Source: Pontibacter sp. HSC-36F09 (GTDB lineage Bacteria; Bacteroidota; Bacteroidia; Cytophagales; Hymenobacteraceae). From it: a stretch of DNA of 64,000 bases. The DNA is taken from NCBI RefSeq assembly GCF_024171605.1, contig NZ_JALKAA010000008.1:89719-153718 (forward strand), given 5' to 3'. The first letter of the stretch is position 1. Each line of letters opens with the position of its first letter. The notes under the pieces were generated by a model. The model did not search any database and was not told where the DNA came from. It worked only from the letters and a program-made list of their open reading frames with translations. Both the position numbers and the translations under genes were made by a program. Positions 8,764-17,650 of the stretch are shown one piece after another.

Positions 8764-9765
8764 TTATCTGAATTTAGGTCTTCTTATACGTGGGTTCAGG
8801 ATATAGTTAACACCTAGGCTGGTTTGGATATACCAGTCGTTATCAGAGCTGTTGCCACGCGTACGGTTGTTGCTTGTACCATAAGGGCGCAGGCGGCTGA
8901 AGCCGTTTGGCTCCGTGATCAGGTCGTTTGTGAACCCTGATTCGGCGCTTCTGTCAGAGAAAATAACAGAGGCATTGCGGTTATCCACGCGGTTACCATC
9001 GCTAAGTAGAACATCTTTGTCTACGTGGGCTGTACTTACGTCATCCAGGTAGTCTGTGAAAGTGGCTCTCCAACCTACCTCGAAGCTAAAGTCCCAGTTA
9101 CGGTCCAGCTTGTATCTTACGCCTAGGCCAAACGGAATGGCAATCTGCACGCGGCTGTAAGGATCGCTAACAGTGCCTGGATGATCCACGAACTGACCCT
9201 CTGTGCCGAGCGGCTGCAACGCATACCAGCCAGAAGGAATATCCTTGTCAGGCGAAAGGCCTGGGTGCGAGCCGTTTTCGTAGTACGCTTTCGGGTTGTG
9301 GTGCAATACTGCCACTCCAACAAAACCATAAGGCACGAAGTCAGGACGACGACGGTAGTAGTGACGGTTTTCGAAAAGGTCTATGATGGCGACAGCGCTC
9401 AGTTCTTTGATGTCGTTGCGGAAAGACAGGTTACGTCTGTAACGGCCTAGGTTCTCCCCTTCATCAGGACCCGCGGCCAGGGCGTCATCACCCGCGATAC
9501 GGTTCCAGTTGAAAGACACGCGCGAGGAAATACGCGGGAAGTGGCGCTTGGTGTAATTGATGCCTATGCTCGGACGCGTGGACTTTACGCGCATACTCGT
9601 AAAGTTAGGCTGAGGCACCAGATCGCCGAAGTAGTTAGAAGCCCCCAGCTGGATACCCACCGTGGCGTACTGCTTTCGCTTCGTAAAGCGCTGTGCTTCA
9701 GCCTCTATGGCTACAGTAGTTAGCACAACAGTAAGTAATAAAAACAGCGTAGTAAATTTCTTCAT
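8764..9765 (-). CDS. DUF6089-type outer-membrane beta-barrel protein (copy 1)
   Basis: 333 residues; signal peptide of about 24 residues (AIEAEA before QRFTKRKQ). TVGIQLGASNYFGDLVPQ near the start and PYGFVGVAVLHHNPKAYY, IPFGLGVRYKLDRNWDFSFE and WYIQTSLGVNYIL farther on show the same barrel pattern as the next gene, so the two are paralogues. The long loop around residues 215-310 is polar, possibly surface-exposed. The protein ends in RRPKFR. It leads a run of minus-strand genes toward uppS-bamA, after a 123-base gap from nadK where a promoter might sit; I found no perfect TTTG/TAnnTTTG pair in that gap. Function is unknown. Confidence 0.75.
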   Translation of the reverse strand: MKKFTTLFLLLTVVLTTVAIEAEAQRFTKRKQYATVGIQLGASNYFGDLVPQPNFTSMRVKSTRPSIGINYTKRHFPRISSRVSFNWNRIAGDDALAAGPDEGENLGRYRRNLSFRNDIKELSAVAIIDLFENRHYYRRRPDFVPYGFVGVAVLHHNPKAYYENGSHPGLSPDKDIPSGWYALQPLGTEGQFVDHPGTVSDPYSRVQIAIPFGLGVRYKLDRNWDFSFEVGWRATFTDYLDDVSTAHVDKDVLLSDGNRVDNRNASVIFSDRSAESGFTNDLITEPNGFSRLRPYGTSNNRTRGNSSDNDWYIQTSLGVNYILNPRIRRPKFR

Positions 9766-9888
9766 AGCGAACCAATTTCTTTTAAGCGTATTTCCGCAGG
9801 CTTACAATTCATCCAAATTAAACCTTCGTGACAAAAATAGAAATAATTTTCTGGTATAAAAATATGTATATCAAATATCGAATATAAT

Positions 9889-10776
9889 TTACCTAAAAAT
9901 ATTTGTCCTTTTATCAAGACCCCAGTTTAACTTGCCCCTTAGCGTGGTCAGGAAATTTACATGATGCAGCTTAACGAGTCGTGCTACGAAGTTCTCCCGC
10001 CGCACGGCTATCTGAACTGACATGTCTACCGGTACGGATCTCGAATCGAGGGAGGCAAGGTATGTACTGCTGCGCCCTTCCACCTCAAACGAGATCACGG
10101 TTTTATCTGACACAATCATGGGCCTTACGTTCAGGTTGTGAGGGCATACGGGTGAAATAACGAAATTGTTGGTCTGTGGCAGCACCAGCGGACCGCCACA
10201 ACTGAGCGAATAGCCCGTCGATCCGGTTGGAGTGGCCACCACCAATCCGTCGGCCCAGTATGTGTTCAGATATTCTCCGTCTATATACGCATGCACGGCT
10301 ATCATGGATGATGAATCGCCCTTGAGCAAACTGAACTCATTTAACCCAAAGTTGATCCCATCAAATATCTCCAGATCAGAGTCCACGCGAATCAGCGCCC
10401 GGTCATCGAAGGTATAGTGGCCTTTGAAAAGAGCATCCAGCGCCAGGTTGATACTGTCGTGCGCGATGGTGGCCAGAAAGCCAAGCCGCCCTGTGTTGAT
10501 GCCCAGTATCGGAATCTGAAGCGCCCCGACATAGGTAACCGTATCCAGCAACGTGCCATCCCCACCCAAACTCAGCACAAAGTCAACTCCCGACAGACTG
10601 TCGCCACGGTTAAAGGTTGAGATGCCCTCCGGCAGTTTAATGCGGTTCTGCAGAAAAAGGCTGAAGTGCTCCACTACCATCAACTCTGTATTCCGGCGCT
10701 GAAGTTCGTCGAACAGATTCTGGATAAAAGGTCCGTATTCTTCGTCGAAGGGTTTTCCAAGTATAGCTATCTTCAT
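9889..10776 (-). CDS. nadK: NAD kinase
   Basis: 295 residues. Phosphorylates NAD to NADP. The hallmark GGDGT motif is at residues 71-75 with catalytic Asp73, followed by NTGRLGFLA, the GLNEF (NE) motif, and ATPTGSTGYSLSCGGP, which lines the NAD site. Length and motif order match bacterial NadK throughout. It starts 14 bases after the upstream POTRA protein stop, so it is probably translated from the same message as the CBS and outer-membrane genes. It is the only NADP-forming gene in the window. Confidence 0.96.
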   Translation of the reverse strand: MKIAILGKPFDEEYGPFIQNLFDELQRRNTELMVVEHFSLFLQNRIKLPEGISTFNRGDSLSGVDFVLSLGGDGTLLDTVTYVGALQIPILGINTGRLGFLATIAHDSINLALDALFKGHYTFDDRALIRVDSDLEIFDGINFGLNEFSLLKGDSSSMIAVHAYIDGEYLNTYWADGLVVATPTGSTGYSLSCGGPLVLPQTNNFVISPVCPHNLNVRPMIVSDKTVISFEVEGRSSTYLASLDSRSVPVDMSVQIAVRRENFVARLVKLHHVNFLTTLRGKLNWGLDKRTNIFR

Positions 10777-10790
10777 AAATCTTCTTTTAA

Positions 10791-12179
10791 TTAAAAAGGA
10801 AAGCGACCGCTTAGGTAAAAGCCGCCCATTTTCTCCCGGTTGATGGTATATTCGGCCCGGAACACAAAGTCATAAAACGTGACCAGATGCAGTCCTGCCC
10901 CCACCCCTGCCAGTAACCGGTTGGCCAGCGGGTTGTCTTTCTCAAACACCTCATCCACAACATAGCCCGCATCTGTGAACACGTTGGCATAGAGCGCGAG
11001 CGGCACTTTGTTGAACTTGGGACTTTTAATAAATTTCAGGTGCACGCCCTCATGTTTAAAGAGCTCCCGGGTAAGCCCCTGCTTAAACAATCCGAAGTGC
11101 TGACCACCCACTACCTGCAACTCATAGCCCCGCACCAGTGAACGAAAGCCCAGCGCCACGTTGTCAGCATAGGCATAACGCTTCGAGAGCCGGGCCTGTG
11201 CTTCGCCACCTACAAAATAATAATATTTGCCCGATAAGTGTTGATAATTTACATACTTCGCGCGAAGGGTAGTGATGGGCGTCCCGTTTCCATTCATAAA
11301 AAAGGTCTGCGCGGCGATCGCTTCAAAGTAACTACCTGTGAGCGGGTATACAAAGGAATTGCGCAGGTTTACCACTTTATATACCTCTAGTCGCAGGTAC
11401 TGTCTGTCCTGTTTATCCTCACTGTAATATTCTGGATTTAACACCAGGACCGTATCAGCCACTTGTTCCTGCACATAAGTTAGTCGCAGGCCCTCTTGTC
11501 GCTGCACGCTCTGCCGGTGCGTAAGACCGGTCGTGAGCAGCGTGCGCTGAATGGGTACGCCACTCTCCTGCACAAAAAACCGCTGCCGGTTATTCAGCGT
11601 GCGGTAGTCGATGGCCTGGCTGCGGTAGTCCGCTATTCCGAAATCCACCCCCAACTTGTGGGTACGACTTATATAAGGTACACGGCAGGTGAACTCCAGC
11701 CGTTTGTTAAAGCCCTGTTGCAGCCTGATGCGCACTTCTTCATTGCGTCCTCTGAAATTACGTCTGATTAGGTTAATGCCATAATCGACACGGCTCCAGT
11801 CGCGGCGTTCGAGCCAGGCGTTGAAGTTGCGATCGGCTATGTCTAAGATAGGTATAGGGTATAGGTACCAGCGCTCCTGCATGGTATAGGTCACAGTTAC
11901 CAGCCCTTCGCGACAGGTATAGGTATAGCCCACCTCATGAAAAAGACGCAGGTTAAAGAGCCTTCTTCTGTTTCCCTCCAGTTTTTCCTCTAACTCAGCA
12001 GTCAGCAGGGTGTCGCCGGAAGCTATGTTGAGCTCAAAGAGGAGCATACGACTTTTGCTGACCTCGTTGCCCTCAAAATTAATGCTGTCGATTATAACAG
12101 ATTCGGTATGGCAGGGCTGCGCCACCAGGGTATGGCAAAGCAAACTAAAGCATAGCAGCAGGAAAGCGCGCAGGATCAC
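10791..12179 (-). CDS. BamA/TamA-family outer-membrane protein with one POTRA domain
   Basis: 462 residues from a GTG codon; signal peptide of about 20 residues ending TLVA before QPCHT. One POTRA-like domain follows (IIDSINFEGNEVSKSRMLLFELNIASGD to about residue 110), then a beta-rich region ending in the aromatic terminus SGRFPF, as expected of an outer-membrane barrel. A FRSLVRGYE segment about 100 residues before the end resembles the RGF/Y loop motif of Omp85 proteins. With one POTRA it is too short for BamA and closer to the reduced surface-antigen-like members. It may insert or translocate a restricted substrate set; this is inference. Gene order is CBS protein, this gene, nadK, with gaps of 8 and 14 bases. 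Confidence 0.75.
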   Translation of the reverse strand: MILRAFLLLCFSLLCHTLVAQPCHTESVIIDSINFEGNEVSKSRMLLFELNIASGDTLLTAELEEKLEGNRRRLFNLRLFHEVGYTYTCREGLVTVTYTMQERWYLYPIPILDIADRNFNAWLERRDWSRVDYGINLIRRNFRGRNEEVRIRLQQGFNKRLEFTCRVPYISRTHKLGVDFGIADYRSQAIDYRTLNNRQRFFVQESGVPIQRTLLTTGLTHRQSVQRQEGLRLTYVQEQVADTVLVLNPEYYSEDKQDRQYLRLEVYKVVNLRNSFVYPLTGSYFEAIAAQTFFMNGNGTPITTLRAKYVNYQHLSGKYYYFVGGEAQARLSKRYAYADNVALGFRSLVRGYELQVVGGQHFGLFKQGLTRELFKHEGVHLKFIKSPKFNKVPLALYANVFTDAGYVVDEVFEKDNPLANRLLAGVGAGLHLVTFYDFVFRAEYTINREKMGGFYLSGRFPF

Positions 12180-12187
12180 GGACAGGG

Positions 12188-12853
12188 CTATATGTCCAGG
12201 TATTTGAAAAGCATGTCCAAACGGTCACGGCCCACGTCGTATTTGGATCCGTCCTGGAACTGCGCCGTCACCCGGTATTCGAATCGCTCCAGCGTAGCAA
12301 TGATGCGGGTAAGATCGGACGTGTTAAGTTTAAGGGTGAGCTTGATATTATAGGGGTCTACTTCGTCAGGCGATACATAAGCGCTCAGGATTTTGGTATT
12401 CTCCTCCTCTATCAGGCGGCTGATCTGCCCCAGGGAGTAATCGCGCTCCGGCATGGTAAGCACTAGTATACTGCCCTGGCCCTGCAGCGCCGACATTTGG
12501 CCAAAGGCGGCCAGCGTATCGTTGATGGTGATGATGCCCATGTAGTCCTGCTCTTCGTCGAGCACGGGCACCACCTGTATCTTGTTCTTGATGGCGGCCT
12601 CCATCACATCATAAAAATGCTGGTGGTGCATCACAAACACATCCTGGTACTCCAGCTTGACCTGCTCCAGCGTCTGCCCACGGTCTGGCAGCTCGATCAG
12701 GTTAACTTCGGTGGCAAGGCCCATGTACTTGCGGTTGCGGGACACGGGCAACTCGTTTACGCGGAACTCATCCATCCATCGCAAAGCCTTCTCCACGGTG
12801 TCGTAAAGCTTGAGCGGCGGTATCATTTGGTTGATGAGTTCTTCTGCTATCAT
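12188..12853 (-). CDS. CBS-domain protein
   Basis: 221 residues. Two CBS motifs fill the first 125 residues (LYDTVEKALRWMDEFRVNELPVSR; HFYDVMEAAIKNKIQVVPVLDEEQDYMGIITINDTL), then an ACT-like region (SILVLTMPERDYSLGQISRLIEEENTKILSAYVS). CBS pairs bind adenosyl nucleotides and control a partner activity, but no effector domain is attached here. It overlaps the upstream hydrolase by 4 bases and is followed 8 bases later by the POTRA barrel gene; nadK is next. A regulatory link to adenine nucleotides or NADP is possible but only suggested by position. Confidence 0.82.
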   Translation of the reverse strand: MIAEELINQMIPPLKLYDTVEKALRWMDEFRVNELPVSRNRKYMGLATEVNLIELPDRGQTLEQVKLEYQDVFVMHHQHFYDVMEAAIKNKIQVVPVLDEEQDYMGIITINDTLAAFGQMSALQGQGSILVLTMPERDYSLGQISRLIEEENTKILSAYVSPDEVDPYNIKLTLKLNTSDLTRIIATLERFEYRVTAQFQDGSKYDVGRDRLDMLFKYLDI

Positions 12854-13626
12854 GTGGCTTTTTCCCTTACTTCTGTTTTGGCCAAAAATTTATCTAAGAT
12901 ACTGTTAAATCTCTCCGGATGTTCCATCATTGGCGCGTGCCCGCACTTGTCTATGAAATAAAGTTCGGAATTCTGAATCAGTCGGTTGAACTCGTGCGCT
13001 ACCAGCGGCGGCGTGATTGTGTCGTTCAGTCCCCATATTAACAGGGTGGGCACCTTAATGTTCTCCAGATCCTTACCCAGGTTGTGCCGCTGCGCCGACT
13101 TGGCAATGGCAATAATGCGCAGACACTTGGCATTGCTGTTAGTAATGTCGAACACCTCGTCTACAAGCTCTTTCGTGGCCGTTTCGGGACTGTAGAAGGT
13201 ATAACCCACGCGCTCTTTCACATACTCGTAGTTGCCACGCTTCGGAAACGAGCCGCCCATAGAGTCCTCGAACAGGCCGGAGCTACCTGTGAGCACGAGG
13301 CGGTTTACTTTGGCCGGGTTCTTTAAGGTATAGACCAGCGCCACATGCCCGCCCAGTGAGTTGCCGAGGAGCGTCAGGTTGCTCAGGTTCTTAAATCTAA
13401 CAAAATCTTCGATAAAAGAAACAAGCCCCGGCACTCCTGCTTTGTGAAGGGCCATTTCATAGATAGGCATGAGCGGAATAACCACACGGTAACTCTTAGA
13501 GAAATAGTCTACTACGCCGTTCCAGTTGCTCAGGGCTCCGAACAAGCCGTGCAGCAGCAGCAATACATCTCCTTCGCCTTCGTCTATGTACTGAAATTCG
13601 CCCTCGTGTTTGACCTGTAGATTCAT
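12850..13626 (-). CDS. Alpha/beta-fold hydrolase
   Basis: 258 residues with a complete alpha/beta hydrolase catalytic set: oxyanion region LLLHGLFGALSNW, nucleophile elbow GNSLGG (Ser90), acid in WGLNDTITP (Asp202) and histidine in CGHAPMMEHP (His230). No signal peptide, so it is probably cytoplasmic. Substrate cannot be read from the sequence; members with this pattern include esterases and C-C hydrolases. It overlaps the CBS gene by 4 bases and lies 42 bases downstream of the amidotransferase gene, suggesting one transcript. A second, distinct hydrolase of this fold is at 19574. Confidence 0.87.
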   Translation of the reverse strand: MNLQVKHEGEFQYIDEGEGDVLLLLHGLFGALSNWNGVVDYFSKSYRVVIPLMPIYEMALHKAGVPGLVSFIEDFVRFKNLSNLTLLGNSLGGHVALVYTLKNPAKVNRLVLTGSSGLFEDSMGGSFPKRGNYEYVKERVGYTFYSPETATKELVDEVFDITNSNAKCLRIIAIAKSAQRHNLGKDLENIKVPTLLIWGLNDTITPPLVAHEFNRLIQNSELYFIDKCGHAPMMEHPERFNSILDKFLAKTEVREKAT

Positions 13627-13668
13627 TTCTGTTAATCCTAAAAGTAATGTGATGTAGAAATCCGGCTT

Positions 13669-14241
13669 TTACCGACCTGCAATATTAACAAAATCAAGCC
13701 AGTTTCGCAGCATGTCGAGCCCATAAGTCGTGAGGGCGGCCTCCGGATGAAACTGCAGTGCATGCAGCGGCAGTGTACTGTGCCTGAAGGCCATGAGCTC
13801 TCCCTCGGCAGTATACGCAAGGGGCACAATGTTGTCAGGCCACTTTTTCAAAACCAGCGAATGGTAGCGTACGACGGGCATTTTGGAGGGCAGTCCGGAA
13901 AAAAGCGGATCATCCTCACAAATAATCTCGGAGATTTTGCCGTGCATTGGTTTTATACCTTTGTCGAGCTGCGCACCGAAAAACTCGCCCAGCGCCTGAT
14001 GCCCCAGGCAGATACCCAGCATGGGCACTTTATCGTGGTAGTGCCGGATCACGTCCATCATGACCCCTGCCCGCTGCGGCTCTCCCGGCCCGGGCGACAA
14101 GACAATTCCTTCAATGGGCAGCGCCATGATTTCTTCCAGCTTCACATCGTTGCGCAACACGTGCACCTCCACCCCCAACTGGCCAAAATAGTCCACCAGG
14201 TTGTAGGTAAAGGAGTCGAAGTTGTCGAGCAGGAGCAGCAT
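13669..14241 (-). CDS. Aminodeoxychorismate/anthranilate synthase glutaminase subunit
   Basis: 190 residues, a class I glutamine amidotransferase supplying ammonia to a chorismate-using synthase. The N-terminus LLLLDNFDSFTYNLVDYF is diagnostic for PabA/TrpG; the triad is visible as Cys78 in GICLGHQ and His165/Glu167 in LQFHPEA. The usual Ser after FHPE is Ala here. No partner (PabB or TrpE) is adjacent, so folate and tryptophan roles cannot be separated, and in many bacteria one subunit serves both. The upstream gap to cvpA (14242-14542) holds several AGGTATA motif copies, including a perfect palindrome. Confidence 0.9.
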   Translation of the reverse strand: MLLLLDNFDSFTYNLVDYFGQLGVEVHVLRNDVKLEEIMALPIEGIVLSPGPGEPQRAGVMMDVIRHYHDKVPMLGICLGHQALGEFFGAQLDKGIKPMHGKISEIICEDDPLFSGLPSKMPVVRYHSLVLKKWPDNIVPLAYTAEGELMAFRHSTLPLHALQFHPEAALTTYGLDMLRNWLDFVNIAGR

Positions 14242-14542
14242 GGTACAGGTAATGTGGAAATTTGAAGAGGTAGAGCTGAATTAAAGCATCAACTTCTGTT
14301 CGCAGTTCATTTGTAGTGCAGTAGATCTTTTGATTTGAAATTACAGTACCGCAAAGTTCTGCTGCGCAAACTTGCAAGCCAGAGGCAAGTTCTGACCAAG
14401 GTATGGAGTAAGGTATAGGTATAGCTTTTACTTAAGCTGTACAGGTATAGCGCTATACCTGCCTGATTAAAATTACTGCCCGGAAAGATGTCAGCTCAAA
14501 TTCTATTCTAAAAAATCAAGGCGAAATCCCTCCATATCATGC
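14242..14542. other. Intergenic region between pabA-like gene and cvpA
   Basis: 301 bases without a supported gene. It has no terminator with a clear T-run. Between 14401 and 14461 it holds four AGGTATA/TATACCT-type motifs (AGGTATAGGTATAG, then the head-to-head pair). The promoter for the amidotransferase and its downstream genes probably lies here, but I saw no exact TTTG/TAnnTTTG pair. Confidence 0.5.
14442..14461. repeat. Perfect 20-bp palindrome of two head-to-head AGGTATA motifs
   Basis: CAGGTATAGCGCTATACCTG reads identically on both strands: two copies of the window-wide CAGGTATAG motif fused at a GC centre. It could be an operator for a dimeric protein or simply a chance meeting of a highly repeated motif. 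A further AGGTATAGGTATAG run lies about 30 bases before it. Confidence 0.8.
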
Positions 14543-15061
14543 CTAAAAATGCTCCTTGAGCGAAAGCAGCAGCGACTTCACAAACGGTAGTACATAACTC
14601 ATCACGCTGAGCGCATAGGGTGTTGTTTTTACGACGAACGGGTATACGATAGAGCTTGACGCTGTCTCGGGTGTGATGGCTATACCTGCCATTTCTGATA
14701 CGTAGAGCAGCAGACTCAGGGCCACGGTCCATTTCAAGGCTCCCAGCAGGGCGCCCAGAATATTGTCAAACATACCAAACGGGGTGAAATCGATCACTTT
14801 TTTGAGCAGGATGCCCAGCACTCTTACTCCTAAAATGATCGCCACGAAAATGACCAAAAAGGTGACAAAAGGCAGCAGACCACCGGCATCGCCAATGTAC
14901 TCTTTCATGATGGGCAGACCGGAATCAAGCAGTTTGAGGCCAAGCAAAATGCCCAGTACAAGCGCAAACAGCGAAATAAGTTCGAGCAGAAGACCTTTGC
15001 GGAAACCCATAAAGGCGCCGAACAGAATAGGTATGGCCAGGAAAATATCGAAGGTACTCAC
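14543..15061 (-). CDS. CvpA family membrane protein
   Basis: 172 residues from a GTG start. Four predicted membrane helices: about 3-20 (IFLAIPILFGAFMGFRKG), 27-45, 62-85 and 105-125, the standard CvpA arrangement, with the conserved GFRKGLLLEL turn after helix 1 and the FDNILGALLGALKW segment that marks the family. In E. coli CvpA is needed for colicin V production; its wider physiological role is unsettled. A terminator from the upstream yqeY-like gene lies between the two, so cvpA is probably read from its own promoter. Confidence 0.85.
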   Translation of the reverse strand: MSTFDIFLAIPILFGAFMGFRKGLLLELISLFALVLGILLGLKLLDSGLPIMKEYIGDAGGLLPFVTFLVIFVAIILGVRVLGILLKKVIDFTPFGMFDNILGALLGALKWTVALSLLLYVSEMAGIAITPETASSSIVYPFVVKTTPYALSVMSYVLPFVKSLLLSLKEHF

Positions 15062-15076
15062 AGGATAAAAACATTA

Positions 15077-15109
15077 AAGGCAGAAGCGAACACCTGTCGC
15101 TCCTGCCTT
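15077..15109 (-). terminator. Terminator after the YqeY-like gene
   Basis: AAGGCAG-A-AGCGA (15077-15089) pairs with TCGCT-C-CTGCCTT (15097-15109), 12 pairs and one A-C mismatch around a 7-base loop, followed on the minus strand by TTAATGTTTTTA. The T-run is broken, so efficiency may be moderate. Confidence 0.65.
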
Positions 15110-15166
15110 CAAATATAGTGTAATTGCAACACGCACGCTAGTATGCGGGCAGCAAAAATCCTGATC

Positions 15167-15628
15167 TTAAAAATCTGTATTGTTCAGAAGGTCCCCTACG
15201 GCTTTGGAAATAGCACGTCCGTCGGCCTGTCCGGCCAGTTCGCGGGAAGCGACACCCATCACCTTGCCCAGGTCTGAAGGACCGCTTGCGCCCACACGCT
15301 GAATAATTTCCAGCAGACGAACGCGCAAATCACCCTCATCGAGCTGCCCGGGCAGGTACTCTTCTATCACGGCCAGTTCCGCCAATTCTACCTGCTCCAG
15401 GTCAGCGCGCTGCTGTTTGGCATAAATCTCAGCCGACTCACGGCGCTGCTTGGCGGCTTTGGTGAGCAGTTTTAACTCCGTATCCTCGCTGATCCCATCG
15501 GTGCCGCCTTTTTCGGTTTCGGCCAGCAGTATGAGCGATTTTATGCTGCGTAGCGCTTGCAGACGGGATCTGTCCTTGGCTAACATTGCCTGCTTGATAT
15601 CGGCTTCAATGCGTTGTTTTAAACTCAT
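15167..15628 (-). CDS. GatB/YqeY domain protein
   Basis: 153 residues, full length for the YqeY family, which shares the tail domain of GatB, the subunit of glutamyl-tRNA amidotransferase. It is all-helical, beginning SLKQRIEADIKQAMLAKD, with the typical LQALRSIKSLI segment and the C-terminal GASGPSDLGKVMG and DGRAISKAV motifs that contact tRNA in GatB. No catalytic partner (GatA or GatC) is nearby, so a tRNA-related accessory role is likely but unproven. It is divergently oriented to pdxJ, with 166 bases between the two starts. Confidence 0.9.
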   Translation of the reverse strand: MSLKQRIEADIKQAMLAKDRSRLQALRSIKSLILLAETEKGGTDGISEDTELKLLTKAAKQRRESAEIYAKQQRADLEQVELAELAVIEEYLPGQLDEGDLRVRLLEIIQRVGASGPSDLGKVMGVASRELAGQADGRAISKAVGDLLNNTDF

Positions 15629-15794
15629 AGTTTTATGGTTGATTGGTTATTTAAGGCAAGTGATGAACTCCCTGCCTCTACTTTATACACTACTACAGCC
15701 GGGGCCATAGGTTATCATCTTAATCAAATTTCCACTAATTTAGTCTTTCCGTATGCATACGTATCACCAGCCTACGGGCTACAACAGACATACC

Positions 15795-16508
15795 ATGACC
15801 AAACTCAGTGTAAATATAAACAAAATAGCCACACTGCGGAACGCCCGCGGCGGCGACAGACCCAATGTAGTACAGGCCGCCAAGGATTGCGAGCGGTTCG
15901 GCGCTGAAGGTATAACAGTGCACCCGCGCCCCGACGAGCGCCACATCCGCTACCGCGACGTGTATGACCTGAAAGAAGTCGTGACTACCGAGTTTAACAT
16001 TGAAGGCAATCCGACGCCCGATTTTCTGAAACTAGTAAAAGAAGTGCGACCAGCTCAGGCCACGCTAGTGCCTGATGCGCCCGACGCCATCACCTCCAAC
16101 GCCGGCTGGGACACGTTGCAGCACAAAGATTTTCTGACGGACGTGATCGGCGAGCTGAAGGAACTAGGTATACGCACCTCTATTTTTGTGGACCCGGATG
16201 TGCGGATGATCGAAGGAGCTTCTTTTGTTGGAACAGACCGGGTTGAACTCTACACCGAAGCCTATGCCAAAGGCTACCCAACCAACCCTGAAGAAGCGAT
16301 ACGCTCATACCTGGTGGCGGCGCAAAAAGCACAGGAGTTTGGCATCGGGCTCAACGCTGGCCACGATCTCGATATCGACAACCTGAAGTACTTAAAAGAC
16401 ACGCTGCCCGGCTTGCTGGAAGTGAGCATCGGGCATGCGCTGATCTGCGATGCGCTATACCTTGGGCTGGAAAATACGATCCAGCTATACCTGCGTCAAC
16501 TTAAATAA
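15795..16508 (+). CDS. pdxJ: Pyridoxine 5'-phosphate synthase
   Basis: 237 residues from the ATG at 15795 ([20 protein letters not shown]); 14 upstream codons are open but do not resemble PdxJ. The enzyme condenses 3-amino-2-oxopropyl phosphate with deoxyxylulose 5-phosphate in the last step of DXP-dependent vitamin B6 synthesis. Characteristic segments are [41 protein letters not shown] and EVSIGHALI. PdxA, the partner that provides the amine substrate, is not in the window. mnmH begins one base after its stop, so the two are transcribed together. Confidence 0.96.
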   Translation: MTKLSVNINKIATLRNARGGDRPNVVQAAKDCERFGAEGITVHPRPDERHIRYRDVYDLKEVVTTEFNIEGNPTPDFLKLVKEVRPAQATLVPDAPDAITSNAGWDTLQHKDFLTDVIGELKELGIRTSIFVDPDVRMIEGASFVGTDRVELYTEAYAKGYPTNPEEAIRSYLVAAQKAQEFGIGLNAGHDLDIDNLKYLKDTLPGLLEVSIGHALICDALYLGLENTIQLYLRQLK

Positions 16509-16509
16509 A

Positions 16510-17538
16510 GTGGCCAAAACCATCACTATACAAGAGTTTTTGGCAAAAGCGAAGCAATTGCCAGTGCTGGATGCCCGCGCACCCAAAGAGTATGCGATTG
16601 GCCGTATACCGCAGGCCTTAAGCTTCCCTATTTTTTCGGATGAGGAGCGGGCTACGGTGGGTGCCGCTTACAAACAACAGGGGCACGACCCGGCTGTGCT
16701 GATCGGGCTCGACCTGTTTGGCCCTAAAATGTCAGGGTTTGTGCGGGAGGCGGAGAAGCTGGCTCCGACCAAAGAGGTACTGGTGCATTGCTGGCGCGGC
16801 GGTATGCGCAGCAGCGCCATGGCCTGGCTCCTCGACTTTGCCGGATTTCAGGTATACCTGCTACAGGGCGGCTACAAAGCTTACCGGCAGTATATGCACG
16901 AGCAGTTTGAGCGTGAGCGCCCGCTGCTCATTATCAGTGGCAATACCGGAAGTGGCAAAACCGACCTGCTCCCATACCTGCAGCAGCACAGTCAACAAGT
17001 CATTGACCTCGAAGGGCTGGCAAGTCACAAAGGCTCTTCTTTCGGGGGCATCGGCATGGAACCGCAACCCAGCACCGAGCACTTCGAGAACCTGCTAGGT
17101 ATGGCTATGCTCGAACTGGATGATCAAAAACCGCTTTGGCTGGAAGACGAAAGTATCGGCATCGGAAAGGTACAGTTGCCCAAGCCTCTCTACAATCGTA
17201 TGCAGGTATCCCCGACCATTGTGCTCGATGTTCCGAAGTCGCTGCGTATACAGAAGCTCGCTGAGGAATATTGCTGCACCGATCGGGTTGTGCTCGAATC
17301 TGCCATTCTAAGAATAAAGAAACGACTAGGCGGATTGGCTACCAAAGAAGCGATTGAAGCCATCTCAGCTGGCGACATGGAGAAGATGGTTGACATTGCC
17401 CTGACCTATTATGACAAAGCTTATACCTACGAACTGGCTAAAAAGCAAAGTGTGCTGCGCCTGCCTCTGGAAACTTTGAACCCGGAAGAAAACGCCCAGC
17501 GCCTGATTGAATTCGCAAAACAGCAAAAGCTGATTTAA
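16510..17538 (+). CDS. mnmH: tRNA 2-selenouridine synthase
   Basis: 342 residues from a GTG at 16510, one base after the pdxJ stop; an ATG at 16450 would extend the protein inside pdxJ and is less likely. MnmH (SelU/YbbB) replaces sulfur in wobble 2-thiouridine of tRNA Lys, Glu and Gln with selenium from selenophosphate. The N-terminal rhodanese domain has Cys94 in VLVHCWRGGMRS, and the P-loop GNTGSGKT is at residues 144-151, followed by the SSFGGIGMEPQPS segment. Both domains are complete. Its selenium donor, SelD, is 0.9 kb downstream on the same strand, with an AT-rich HEAT-repeat gene in between. Confidence 0.95.
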   Translation: MAKTITIQEFLAKAKQLPVLDARAPKEYAIGRIPQALSFPIFSDEERATVGAAYKQQGHDPAVLIGLDLFGPKMSGFVREAEKLAPTKEVLVHCWRGGMRSSAMAWLLDFAGFQVYLLQGGYKAYRQYMHEQFERERPLLIISGNTGSGKTDLLPYLQQHSQQVIDLEGLASHKGSSFGGIGMEPQPSTEHFENLLGMAMLELDDQKPLWLEDESIGIGKVQLPKPLYNRMQVSPTIVLDVPKSLRIQKLAEEYCCTDRVVLESAILRIKKRLGGLATKEAIEAISAGDMEKMVDIALTYYDKAYTYELAKKQSVLRLPLETLNPEENAQRLIEFAKQQKLI

Positions 17539-17650
17539 GGTAAAGCCAGTCTCTTTGATGAAGAAAGCGTTCCCTGTATGAGAACTTGTAATATAAATCA
17601 GGCGACAGAGCTTACATAAACTAGTAAGCAGGTATACAAGAGAATAAATA

